16,455 nucleotides of DNA from an uncultured Bacteroidales bacterium (GTDB lineage Bacteria; Bacteroidota; Bacteroidia; Bacteroidales; UBA932): positions 1 to 16,455 of the forward strand of contig CAMNAD010000017.1 of assembly GCA_946530505.1 (NCBI GenBank), in the 5' to 3' direction. A model generated the notes under the pieces. It saw only the letters and a list, made by a program, of their open reading frames with translations. It did not search any database and was not told the DNA's origin. Positions 7,884 through 14,170 of this stretch are shown here, piece by piece. Position 1 is the first letter of the stretch; each line of letters starts with the position of its first letter. Both the position numbers and the translations under genes were made by a program.

Positions 7884-7902
7884 TATTTGGAATTAAAAAC
7901 TG

Positions 7903-8928
7903 ATGCCGATGTCCGATTTCAACCCCCGCGATACAAACGAAGGCAAAGATAAGGAATTGGACGGAATTATCCGCCCGAGAGAGTTGGAAGATTTTACGGG
8001 ACAGAGCGAAATTGTCTCGAATCTGCGCGTTTACATAAAGGCAGCCAAGCTCCGCGGCGAGACTCTGGACCATACCCTGTTTCATGGTCCTCCCGGTCTT
8101 GGAAAGACAACTCTCGCACATATCATCGCTAACGAAATGGGGGTGAATATGAAAATCACCTCCGGCCCCGTGCTCGACCGGCCTGGAGATCTTGCCGGCC
8201 TGCTTACTTCGCTGGAGCCTGGCGACGTGTTGTTCATTGACGAGATCCACCGTCTTTCTCCCGAAGTTGAAGAGTATCTATACTCCGCAATGGAGGATTT
8301 CGTAATAGATATAATGATAGACAAGGGGCCGGGCGCGCGCTCTGTGCGTATCTCCCTGAATCCTTTTACCTTGGTAGGTGCTACCACCCGCAGCGGACTG
8401 CTCACGGCTCCGCTGCGCGCCAGGTTCGGAATCACCTGTCCTATGGAATACTACGATACTGCCGACCTTGTAAAGATAGTACGCCGCAGCGCCGGTATTC
8501 TCAAGGTGGATATAGAGGATTCTGCAGCCAGGGAAATAGCTATGCGCAGCCGCGGAACTCCGCGTATCTGCAACAGCCTGCTGCGGCGCGTGAGGGATTT
8601 CGCCCAGGTAGAAGGCAGCGGGGTGATAGATTTGAAGATTGCCAGGTATGCCCTGGACAAGTTGCATATAGATACCCTTGGCCTTGATTCCATCGACAAC
8701 AAGATACTCCGTACTATAATAGAGAAGTTCAAGGGCGGGCCTGTCGGGGCGAATACCCTGGCCACCGCCATCAGCGAGGATCAGGGAACCTACGAAGAGG
8801 TGTATGAACCTTTCCTTATCAAGGAAGGATTCATACTGCGTACCCAGCGCGGACGTATAGCAACCGACCTTGCATACAAGCATCTTGGCATAAATAAAGG
8901 AGTAACGGACGAGAATACCCTCTTCTGA
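7903..8928 (+). CDS. ruvB: Holliday junction branch migration ATPase RuvB
   Basis: RuvB forms the hexameric AAA+ motor which, with RuvA, drives branch migration of Holliday junctions in recombinational repair. The 341 residues are full length. Walker A is GPPGLGKTT (62-70), Walker B VLFIDEIHR (109-117), and the sensor-1/arginine-finger segment runs TLVGATTRSGLLTAPLRARFG (about 156-175). The RuvB lid domain includes the RGTPRICNSLLRRVRDFA segment, and the C-terminal winged-helix DNA-binding domain ends with RTQRGRIATDLAYKHLG. A second ATG at codon 3 is an alternative start. Its partner ruvA lies about 7 kb away on the other strand, so the two are not an operon. The next gene downstream is sdhA. 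Confidence 0.97.
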   Translation: MPMSDFNPRDTNEGKDKELDGIIRPRELEDFTGQSEIVSNLRVYIKAAKLRGETLDHTLFHGPPGLGKTTLAHIIANEMGVNMKITSGPVLDRPGDLAGLLTSLEPGDVLFIDEIHRLSPEVEEYLYSAMEDFVIDIMIDKGPGARSVRISLNPFTLVGATTRSGLLTAPLRARFGITCPMEYYDTADLVKIVRRSAGILKVDIEDSAAREIAMRSRGTPRICNSLLRRVRDFAQVEGSGVIDLKIARYALDKLHIDTLGLDSIDNKILRTIIEKFKGGPVGANTLATAISEDQGTYEEVYEPFLIKEGFILRTQRGRIATDLAYKHLGINKGVTDENTLF

Positions 8929-8930
8929 AC

Positions 8931-8961
8931 TTGTTCTTCTCGTTAAAAATGAGTAAAATTG
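8931..8961 (+). promoter_or_regulatory. Possible promoter for sdhAB
   Basis: TTG (8931-8933) and TAAAATTG (8954-8961, one mismatch to TAnnTTTG) are 20 bp apart in the 59-bp gap after ruvB. Initiation near 8968 would leave about 20 nt before the preferred sdhA start at 8988. The same TTG could be read as an upstream sdhA start codon, but sequence similarity does not support that. Confidence 0.4.
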
Positions 8962-8987
8962 CAGACTTTTTAATAACCGAACATAAA

Positions 8988-10934
8988 ATGGCAGATAAAC
9001 TTATCTCTAAGATTCCTGACGGTCCGCTGTCCGAGAAATGGACTAAGCGCAAATCGGAAATTCATCTGGTCAGTCCCAACAACAAGCGTAAACTCGAGAT
9101 CATTGTGGTAGGAACCGGTCTTGGCGGCGCATCTGCAGCTGCTTCGCTCGGTGAACTCGGCTACAATGTAAAGGTTTTCTGCATCAGCGATTCTCCCCGC
9201 CGCGCACACTCAATCGCCGCGCAGGGCGGTATCAATGCAGCCAAGAACTACCAGAACGACAACGACTCCATCTACAGGCTTTTCTACGACACCATCAAAG
9301 GTGGTGACTATCGTGCACGCGAAGCAAACGTATACCGCCTTGCCGAGGTGAGTGCTGCCATTATCGACCAGTGCGTTGCCCAGGGGATTCCTTTCGCACG
9401 CGAATACGGCGGATATCTTGCCAACCGTTCTTTCGGCGGTGTGCAGGTAAGCCGTACCTTCTATGCCCGCGGTCAAACCGGTCAGCAACTCCTTCTGGGT
9501 GCCTATGCATCCCTCAATAAGGAAATAGCAGCCGGCACAGTCAAGAGTTATCCCCGTCACGAGATGCTCGACCTTGTGGTTATCAACGGTGAAGCCAAGG
9601 GTATAATCGCCCGCAACCTTGTTACCGGACAGCTGGAACGCTTCGGTGCACACGCAGTAGTTATTGCTACCGGCGGATATGGAAATACCTATTTCCTTTC
9701 TACCAACGCCATGAACAGCAACGGCTCCGCCGCCATGCAGTGCTATCGCAAGGGTGCTTACTTTGCAAATCCCTGCTTCGCGCAGATCCATCCTACCTGC
9801 ATCCCCGTGCACGGCGACCAGCAGTGCAAACTTACCCTTATGAGCGAGTCGCTGCGTAATGACGGCCGTATCTGGGTTCCCAAGAAGATAGAGGATGTAG
9901 AGAAACTCCGCAAGCATCAGATCAAAGCTTCGCAGATTCCCGAAGAGGACCGCGATTATTATCTCGAGCGCCGTTATCCCGCCTTCGGCAACCTGGTTCC
10001 ACGCGATGTTGCATCTCGTGCCGCCAAGGAGCGTTGCGATGCCGGCTTCGGCGTGAACGAAACTGGTAAGGCCGTGTTCCTCGACTTCTCCGATGCTATC
10101 CGCCGTCTCGGCCATCAGAAGGTTGCCGAGCGCTATGGAAATCTCTTCGAAATGTACGAGAAGATCACAGCTTCATCCCCTTGGGAAGAACCTATGATGA
10201 TTTATCCTGCCATCCACTATACTATGGGCGGCATCTGGGTAGATTATGATCTTCAGACTACTATTCCCGGCCTTTATGCAATCGGCGAAGCCAACTTCTC
10301 GGACCACGGCGGAAACCGCCTCGGTGCATCTGCCCTTATGCAGGGACTTGCCGACGGCTACTTCGTGATTCCCGTTACTATCGGCGATTATCTCTCGCAT
10401 AAGTTTGCAGAGCCCAAGACCGATATAAACGCTCCGGAATTTGCTGTTGCAGAGAAGGCTGTCCAGGCTCGCATCGACCGTCTGTTCTCCATTAAGGGTA
10501 CCGAGACCGTCGATTCCCTGCACAAGGAACTCGGCCATATTATGTGGGAGTATGTTGGTATGGCTCGTGACGAGGAAGGCCTCAAAACAGCTATCACCAA
10601 GATCAAGGAACTTCGCGAGCGCTTCTATAAGGATGTAAAGGTTCCCGGAACCCAGTTCGAGTTCAATCAGGAACTGGAGAAGGCGCTTCGCCTCGAGGAT
10701 TTCTTCGATATAGGCGAGCTTATGGCATATGATGCCCTGAACCGCAGGGAATCATGCGGTGGACACTTCCGTATCGAGAGCCAGACCGAGGAAGGTGAGG
10801 CCAAGCGCGACGATGCCAACTTCATGTATGTCGCCGCCTGGGAGTATAAGGGAGAAGGCAAGGAGCCCGAACTCCATAAGGAGAATCTCAAGTATGAGTT
10901 CATCGAGGTTAAGACGAGAAACTACAAAGACTAA
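8988..10934 (+). CDS. sdhA: Succinate dehydrogenase/fumarate reductase flavoprotein subunit
   Basis: This FAD subunit interconverts succinate and fumarate at the cytoplasmic face of the membrane. From the ATG at 8988 it has 648 residues and starts MADKLISKIPDGPLSEKWT, which lines up with Bacteroidales SdhA/FrdA proteins; an extension from the TTG at 8931 would add 19 unlikely residues. Visible landmarks are the dinucleotide-binding VGTGLGG (41-47), the covalent-FAD His74 in RRAHSIAAQGG, AREYGGYLANRSFGG (137-151), the active-site HPT (268-270), RDVASR (339-344), His410 before YTMGGIWVD, and NRLGASALMQGLADG (443-457). The family is the B-type enzyme of Bacteroidota, which can act as fumarate reductase in anaerobic succinate production. 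sdhB follows after 6 bp. The codons favour C-ending forms, fitting high expression. The expected upstream cytochrome b gene sdhC is absent. Confidence 0.95.
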   Translation: MADKLISKIPDGPLSEKWTKRKSEIHLVSPNNKRKLEIIVVGTGLGGASAAASLGELGYNVKVFCISDSPRRAHSIAAQGGINAAKNYQNDNDSIYRLFYDTIKGGDYRAREANVYRLAEVSAAIIDQCVAQGIPFAREYGGYLANRSFGGVQVSRTFYARGQTGQQLLLGAYASLNKEIAAGTVKSYPRHEMLDLVVINGEAKGIIARNLVTGQLERFGAHAVVIATGGYGNTYFLSTNAMNSNGSAAMQCYRKGAYFANPCFAQIHPTCIPVHGDQQCKLTLMSESLRNDGRIWVPKKIEDVEKLRKHQIKASQIPEEDRDYYLERRYPAFGNLVPRDVASRAAKERCDAGFGVNETGKAVFLDFSDAIRRLGHQKVAERYGNLFEMYEKITASSPWEEPMMIYPAIHYTMGGIWVDYDLQTTIPGLYAIGEANFSDHGGNRLGASALMQGLADGYFVIPVTIGDYLSHKFAEPKTDINAPEFAVAEKAVQARIDRLFSIKGTETVDSLHKELGHIMWEYVGMARDEEGLKTAITKIKELRERFYKDVKVPGTQFEFNQELEKALRLEDFFDIGELMAYDALNRRESCGGHFRIESQTEEGEAKRDDANFMYVAAWEYKGEGKEPELHKENLKYEFIEVKTRNYKD

Positions 10935-10940
10935 GGACGT

Positions 10941-11684
10941 ATGAATTTCAATGTTAAGATATGGCGTCAGCGTAACGCCAAGGCTAAAGGCCATTTCGAA
11001 ACCTATCACATCGACGACATCGAGTCTGATGCGTCCTTCCTTGAGATGCTCGATATTCTCAATGAGAAGCTGATCCGTGAGGGAATAGATCCTGTTTCAT
11101 TCGATCACGACTGCCGCGAGGGTATCTGCGGCGCCTGCTCCCTCTATATTGACGGCCGTGCGCACGGTCCGGACGATCATGTTACGACCTGTCAACTCTT
11201 TATGCGTCACTTCAAGGACGGTGCTACCATTACTGTGGAGCCCTGGAGGAGTTCCGCATTCCCTGTAATCAAGGACCTTGTAGTGGACCGCAGGGCTTAC
11301 GACAAGATTCTTCAGGCTGGTGGTTTTATTTCTGTCCGCACCGGTGCCGCCCAGGATGCCAATAACATCCTCATCGGACACGATACTGCCGAGGAGAGTA
11401 TGGATGCTGCTGCATGTATCGGCTGTGGTGCCTGCGTAGCCACCTGCAAAAATGGTTCTGCGATGCTGTTTGTCGCTGCCCGCGTCAGTTCACTTGCTCT
11501 GCTTCCTCAGGGTAAGGTTGAGGCTGCAAAGCGCGCCCGCGCAATGGTTGCCAAGATGGATGAACTCGGCTTCGGTAACTGTACGAACACCCGCGCCTGC
11601 GAGCTGGAATGTCCTAAGGGTATCTCCGTGGCTCACATCGCAAGGCTTAACCGCGAATTCCTGAAAGCTAAATTCTCAGAATAG
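10941..11684 (+). CDS. sdhB: Succinate dehydrogenase/fumarate reductase iron-sulfur subunit
   Basis: This subunit passes electrons between the flavin of SdhA and the quinone site of the membrane anchor through three clusters. In the 247 residues the [2Fe-2S] ligands are Cys58, Cys63, Cys66 and Cys84 (CREGICGAC, then TTC). By comparison with E. coli SdhB spacing, Cys159, Cys162, Cys165 and Cys224 hold [4Fe-4S], while Cys169, Cys214 and Cys220 hold [3Fe-4S] (CIGCGACVATC, then CTNTRACELEC). All ligands are present, so the electron chain is intact. It starts 6 bp after sdhA and clearly shares its transcript. Its 3' end overlaps that of the convergent hflX by 9 bp, leaving no room for an intergenic terminator. 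No anchor subunit gene follows. Confidence 0.95.
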   Translation: MNFNVKIWRQRNAKAKGHFETYHIDDIESDASFLEMLDILNEKLIREGIDPVSFDHDCREGICGACSLYIDGRAHGPDDHVTTCQLFMRHFKDGATITVEPWRSSAFPVIKDLVVDRRAYDKILQAGGFISVRTGAAQDANNILIGHDTAEESMDAAACIGCGACVATCKNGSAMLFVAARVSSLALLPQGKVEAAKRARAMVAKMDELGFGNCTNTRACELECPKGISVAHIARLNREFLKAKFSE

Positions 11685-12869
11685 GAAGTTATTGAAAGGA
11701 TAACGTCCTGCGTGTATCTCCGCCACCATCTTATAGATGTCGTGGCGGAGTTTTTCCAATCCTGTCTTGTTGATTGCTGAGATGAATATGCAGGGGGTTT
11801 TCTCCTGAGCGATCCAGCTGTTTTTCAACTCGTCCAGAGTACGGTTCAGTTTGGTCTTGGGTTCCAGCGAGAACTCGTCGTATTCTTCGTAATGGTAGGC
11901 ATCTATCTTGTTGAATACTACATAGACTGGTTTATTTCCGGCTCCTATTTCCTGCAGTGTCTTCTCTACAACCTGCATCTGCTCTTCGAAGTCGGGGTGG
12001 GAGATATCTACTACATGCACAAGGATATCTGCTTCGCGAACCTCGTCCAGGGTGCTTTTGAAGGCCTCTATAAGTTGGGTTGGGAGTTTACGGATGAATC
12101 CTACCGTGTCGCTGAGCAGGAAGGGAACGTTCTCTATGACTACTTTCCTTACGGTTGTATCGAGTGTCGCAAAGAGTTTGTTTTCTGCGAATACATCCGA
12201 TTTGGCAAGCAGGTTCATTAGTGTGCTCTTCCCTACATTTGTATAGCCTACCAGGGCCAGACGTACGAGCCGTCCGCGATTTCCGCGCTGTGTAGCCATT
12301 TGCCTGTCTATTTTATTCAGTTCTTCTTTAAGACGGCTTATACGCTGTTTTACTATACGTCTGTCAACTTCTATCTGGGTTTCACCCATACCCCCTCTGG
12401 TGCCGACGCCACCGCGCTGTCTTTCGAGGTGGGTCCACATACCTGCCAGCCTTGGAAGCATATAGTTAAGTCGTGCGATTTCTACCTGTGTCTTGGCGTA
12501 TGCAGTTTGGGCGCGCTGGGTGAAGATTTCGAGGATGAGGCTGGTACGGTCTATGACTTTTGCTGACTTTATAACCTTTTCTATGTTGCGTTGCTGCATT
12601 CCGGTGAGTTCATCATCGAAGATGCAGTAACATATTTCGTTTTCTTCGCAATATTGCTGAATTTCAGCTAGTTTTCCGCTTCTTATATAGGTTGACTTTT
12701 CCGGTTTGTCTACTCGCTGCACGAATTTTTTGTCACCTACTGCACCTGCTGTTTCTGCAAGGAATTCCAGTTCGTCGAGGTATTCCATTATCTTGGATTC
12801 ATCGTCATTCTGACGTATGATTCCTACGAAAACGGCTTTTTCTGTAGATTGTTGTTTAGTTTCGAACAT
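11676..12869 (-). CDS. hflX: Ribosome-associated GTPase HflX
   Basis: HflX is an OBG-family GTPase that binds the 50S subunit and splits or rescues stalled ribosomes, notably under heat stress. The 397 residues show the HflX-specific N-terminal domain, the coiled helical linker with the glycine-rich RGGVGTRGGMGETQ (152-165), then the G domain: G1 GYTNVGKST (208-216), a G2 region LDTTVR, G3 DTVG (254-257), G4 NKID (320-323) and G5 SAIN (364-367). A short C-terminal tail ends at Phe397. The ATG at 12869 is the clear start. An intrinsic terminator hairpin lies just 12 bp upstream, so it is not simply co-transcribed with tonB. Its end overlaps sdhB by 9 bp, tail to tail. Confidence 0.95.
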   Translation of the reverse strand: MFETKQQSTEKAVFVGIIRQNDDESKIMEYLDELEFLAETAGAVGDKKFVQRVDKPEKSTYIRSGKLAEIQQYCEENEICYCIFDDELTGMQQRNIEKVIKSAKVIDRTSLILEIFTQRAQTAYAKTQVEIARLNYMLPRLAGMWTHLERQRGGVGTRGGMGETQIEVDRRIVKQRISRLKEELNKIDRQMATQRGNRGRLVRLALVGYTNVGKSTLMNLLAKSDVFAENKLFATLDTTVRKVVIENVPFLLSDTVGFIRKLPTQLIEAFKSTLDEVREADILVHVVDISHPDFEEQMQVVEKTLQEIGAGNKPVYVVFNKIDAYHYEEYDEFSLEPKTKLNRTLDELKNSWIAQEKTPCIFISAINKTGLEKLRHDIYKMVAEIHAGRYPFNNFLF

Positions 12870-12876
12870 TTTACCT

Positions 12877-12906
12877 AAAAAAGGCCATCCGGTTGGGGAC
12901 GGCCTT
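12877..12906 (-). terminator. Intrinsic terminator after tonB
   Basis: On the minus strand the RNA would form a 10-bp stem AAGGCCGUCC / GGAUGGCCUU (12906-12897 with 12890-12881, one G-U pair) around the loop CCAACC, running into U residues encoded at 12882-12877. It begins 20 bp after the tonB stop. The U-tract ends 7 bp before the hflX start codon. Confidence 0.85.
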
Positions 12907-12926
12907 GAAAATCATTAATCAGTTAT

Positions 12927-13616
12927 TTACCTGAGCTGGAAGATAACAGGGAAGGTGTAGGTTACCTTTACTGCGCGGTCGCGCTGCTTTCCTGGAGTCC
13001 ATTTAGGTGAACTCTGGACAACGCGTACAGCTTCCTTGTCGAGTGCCGGGTCAACACCACGTACGACTTTAACGTTGGTAACCTTGCCGTCTGCACCTAC
13101 CACGAACTGGAGAAGTACTCGTCCCTGAATACCATTTTCCTTTGCTATTTCAGGATACTGCAGACGTTCGTTCACCCATTTGGAGAATGCGTTTGCATCG
13201 CCACCCATGAATCCGGGTTTCTGCTCAACCAACTGGAAAGGAATGGCTTCTTCTTCGATTTCCTCTTCTTCTACCTGTGCGACATAGTCTGCGATTTCGA
13301 CACCGATATCGGCAGCATCCTCAAGGTTGAGAATATTGTCTTCTACCTGAAGGTCGTCATCGACAATGTCGATATTGTCGGAAAGAACGGGTATCTGAGG
13401 GGTTTCCGGCGGCGGAGGAGGAGTTTCCTGAGTGATAGGAATCATTTCCTCTTCTTCTGCTACAACAGCCTCAGCTTCAAGAGCTTTGGTCTGCTTGTCC
13501 TTTGTACTGTACTCGAAAGCACCATAGACTACGAGTAGAGCAAGGACGAAACCGATCTCCGTGAAGAGCAATCTTTTGTTCCCCAGGCTGGCTTTTTCTG
13601 ATTTCTTGACTTCCAT
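12927..13616 (-). CDS. tonB: TonB-type energy transducer
   Basis: TonB couples the inner-membrane proton gradient (through ExbB/ExbD) to uptake by outer-membrane TonB-dependent receptors, which are abundant in Bacteroidota. The 229 residues have a cytoplasmic N-terminus, one membrane anchor (about 17-35, LFTEIGFVLALLVVYGAF), a very acidic linker with a polyproline stretch (TPPPPPETPQIP, about 64-75) and stretches such as VEEEEIEEEA, and a C-terminal TonB domain from about 150 (YPEIAKENGIQGRVLLQFVV and WTPGKQRDRAVKVTYTFPV, then IFQLR). The GDANAFSKWV block before it is usual in this phylum. The linker is Glu/Asp-rich, unlike the Lys/Pro-rich linker of E. coli TonB. No exbB or exbD lies nearby, so this is a single-gene unit with its own consensus promoter and terminator. 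Bacteroidota carry many TonB paralogues, so the specific receptor partners cannot be named. Confidence 0.93.
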   Translation of the reverse strand: MEVKKSEKASLGNKRLLFTEIGFVLALLVVYGAFEYSTKDKQTKALEAEAVVAEEEEMIPITQETPPPPPETPQIPVLSDNIDIVDDDLQVEDNILNLEDAADIGVEIADYVAQVEEEEIEEEAIPFQLVEQKPGFMGGDANAFSKWVNERLQYPEIAKENGIQGRVLLQFVVGADGKVTNVKVVRGVDPALDKEAVRVVQSSPKWTPGKQRDRAVKVTYTFPVIFQLR

Positions 13617-13648
13617 ATTTCTTAAATATTATAGTCTATACTGAATTT

Positions 13649-13679
13649 CAAAGGTATGAATAATAAATTTGATTTCCAA
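13649..13679 (-). promoter_or_regulatory. Bacteroidota-type promoter for tonB
   Basis: On the minus strand TTG (13679-13677) is followed after 20 bp by TACCTTTG (13656-13649), a full match to the phylum consensus. Initiation near 13642 gives a leader of about 26 nt. It lies back-to-back with the ybeY promoter. Confidence 0.75.
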
Positions 13680-13684
13680 TTTTT

Positions 13685-13715
13685 TTGCATTTCTCTCTGC
13701 TTGCTTTTAACTTTG
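13685..13715 (+). promoter_or_regulatory. Bacteroidota-type promoter for ybeY-mnmG
   Basis: TTG (13685-13687), in a run of six T's, is followed after 20 bp by TAACTTTG (13708-13715), a full consensus match. Initiation near 13722 leaves about 14 nt before the ybeY ATG at 13736. It also explains why the in-frame TTG at 13685 is not a start codon. Confidence 0.75.
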
Positions 13716-13735
13716 CAAGCGAAAATTATGCCATT

Positions 13736-14170
13736 ATGATACGTTATTATTCTGAAGATATTGATTTTGAGTTCAAGGGTAAATTGCTCAATAACAGGTG
13801 GATTAAGTTCGTTGCCGAAAGCGAGGTCCGTCGTATTGGCGATATCAACATTATATTCTGTTCAGACAATTACATTCTTGATGTAAATATGAAATATCTT
13901 CAGCACGACTATTTTACGGATATTATCACCTTTGATTACTGCGAAGATGACGTTCTTTCCGGCGATCTCTTCATCAGCATAGATTCCGTAAAGGATAACG
14001 CTTTGTTTTATGGTACTGAATTCTCTGAGGAGTTGAACAGGGTTATCGTTCACGGAGTTCTGCATCTTATCGGATATGACGATCATACAGATTCTGAACA
14101 GAAGACCATGAGATCGAAAGAGGATTATTATCTTTCCCAGCGTCCGCTTGTCTGCGGACTTGCAAAGTAG
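13736..14170 (+). CDS. ybeY: Endoribonuclease YbeY (16S rRNA maturation)
   Basis: YbeY is a single-domain metalloprotein needed for 16S rRNA 3'-end maturation and ribosome quality control. I take the ATG at 13736 (MIRYYSEDIDFEF), giving 144 residues; the frame is open further upstream but that part covers the promoter. The family motif is HGVLHLIGYDDH, near residues 101-112. The first two metal-binding histidines are in place, but the third usual ligand (H-x3-H-x5-H) has Asp, with a His one residue later. From memory, Bacteroidota YbeY proteins often have Asp at this point, so this is probably normal for the lineage. MRSKEDYYLSQR at the C-terminus is also typical. The stop codon abuts the mnmG ATG directly, so the two are co-translated. 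Confidence 0.93.
   Translation: MIRYYSEDIDFEFKGKLLNNRWIKFVAESEVRRIGDINIIFCSDNYILDVNMKYLQHDYFTDIITFDYCEDDVLSGDLFISIDSVKDNALFYGTEFSEELNRVIVHGVLHLIGYDDHTDSEQKTMRSKEDYYLSQRPLVCGLAK

Larger units (their letters stand above)
7663..7902. other. A+T-rich divergent intergenic region with DnaA-box-like repeats; possible replication origin
   Basis: By hand count the 240 bp contain about 51 G+C (about 21%), and 7771-7880 is about 87% A+T. It holds 9-mers one or two changes from the DnaA box TTATCCACA: TTATCAACA (minus strand, 7697-7689), TTATAAACA (minus, 7709-7701) and TTATTAACA (plus, 7769-7777). It is the only point in the window from which long gene runs diverge (mfd leftwards, ruvB-sdhA-sdhB rightwards), and mnmG (gidA), often close to oriC in bacteria, lies about 6 kb away. 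Against this, no perfect DnaA box is present, dnaA is not in the window, and a few lines I counted on each side showed no clear G/C skew change. It may be only a divergent promoter region. Confidence 0.3.

Noticed and set aside
7813..8250. Minus-strand 145-codon frame covering the start of ruvB and the A+T-rich spacer
   Set aside because: It is antisense to the RuvB Walker A region and runs into low-complexity A+T-rich sequence; it shows no protein family features.
8931..8987. TTG start extending SdhA by 19 residues
   Set aside because: The extension (MFFSLKMSK...) is not part of Bacteroidota SdhA; MADKLISKIP at 8988 matches the family start, and the TTG fits better as a -33 element.
9210..10115. 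A 301-codon open frame on the minus strand within sdhA
   Set aside because: It is wholly antisense to highly conserved SdhA sequence and shows no motif or signal peptide; the C-ending codon bias of sdhA removes antisense stops.
13685..13735. TTG start extending YbeY by 17 residues
   Set aside because: The TTG is the -33 element of a consensus promoter, and the family starts close to MIRYYSED at 13736.
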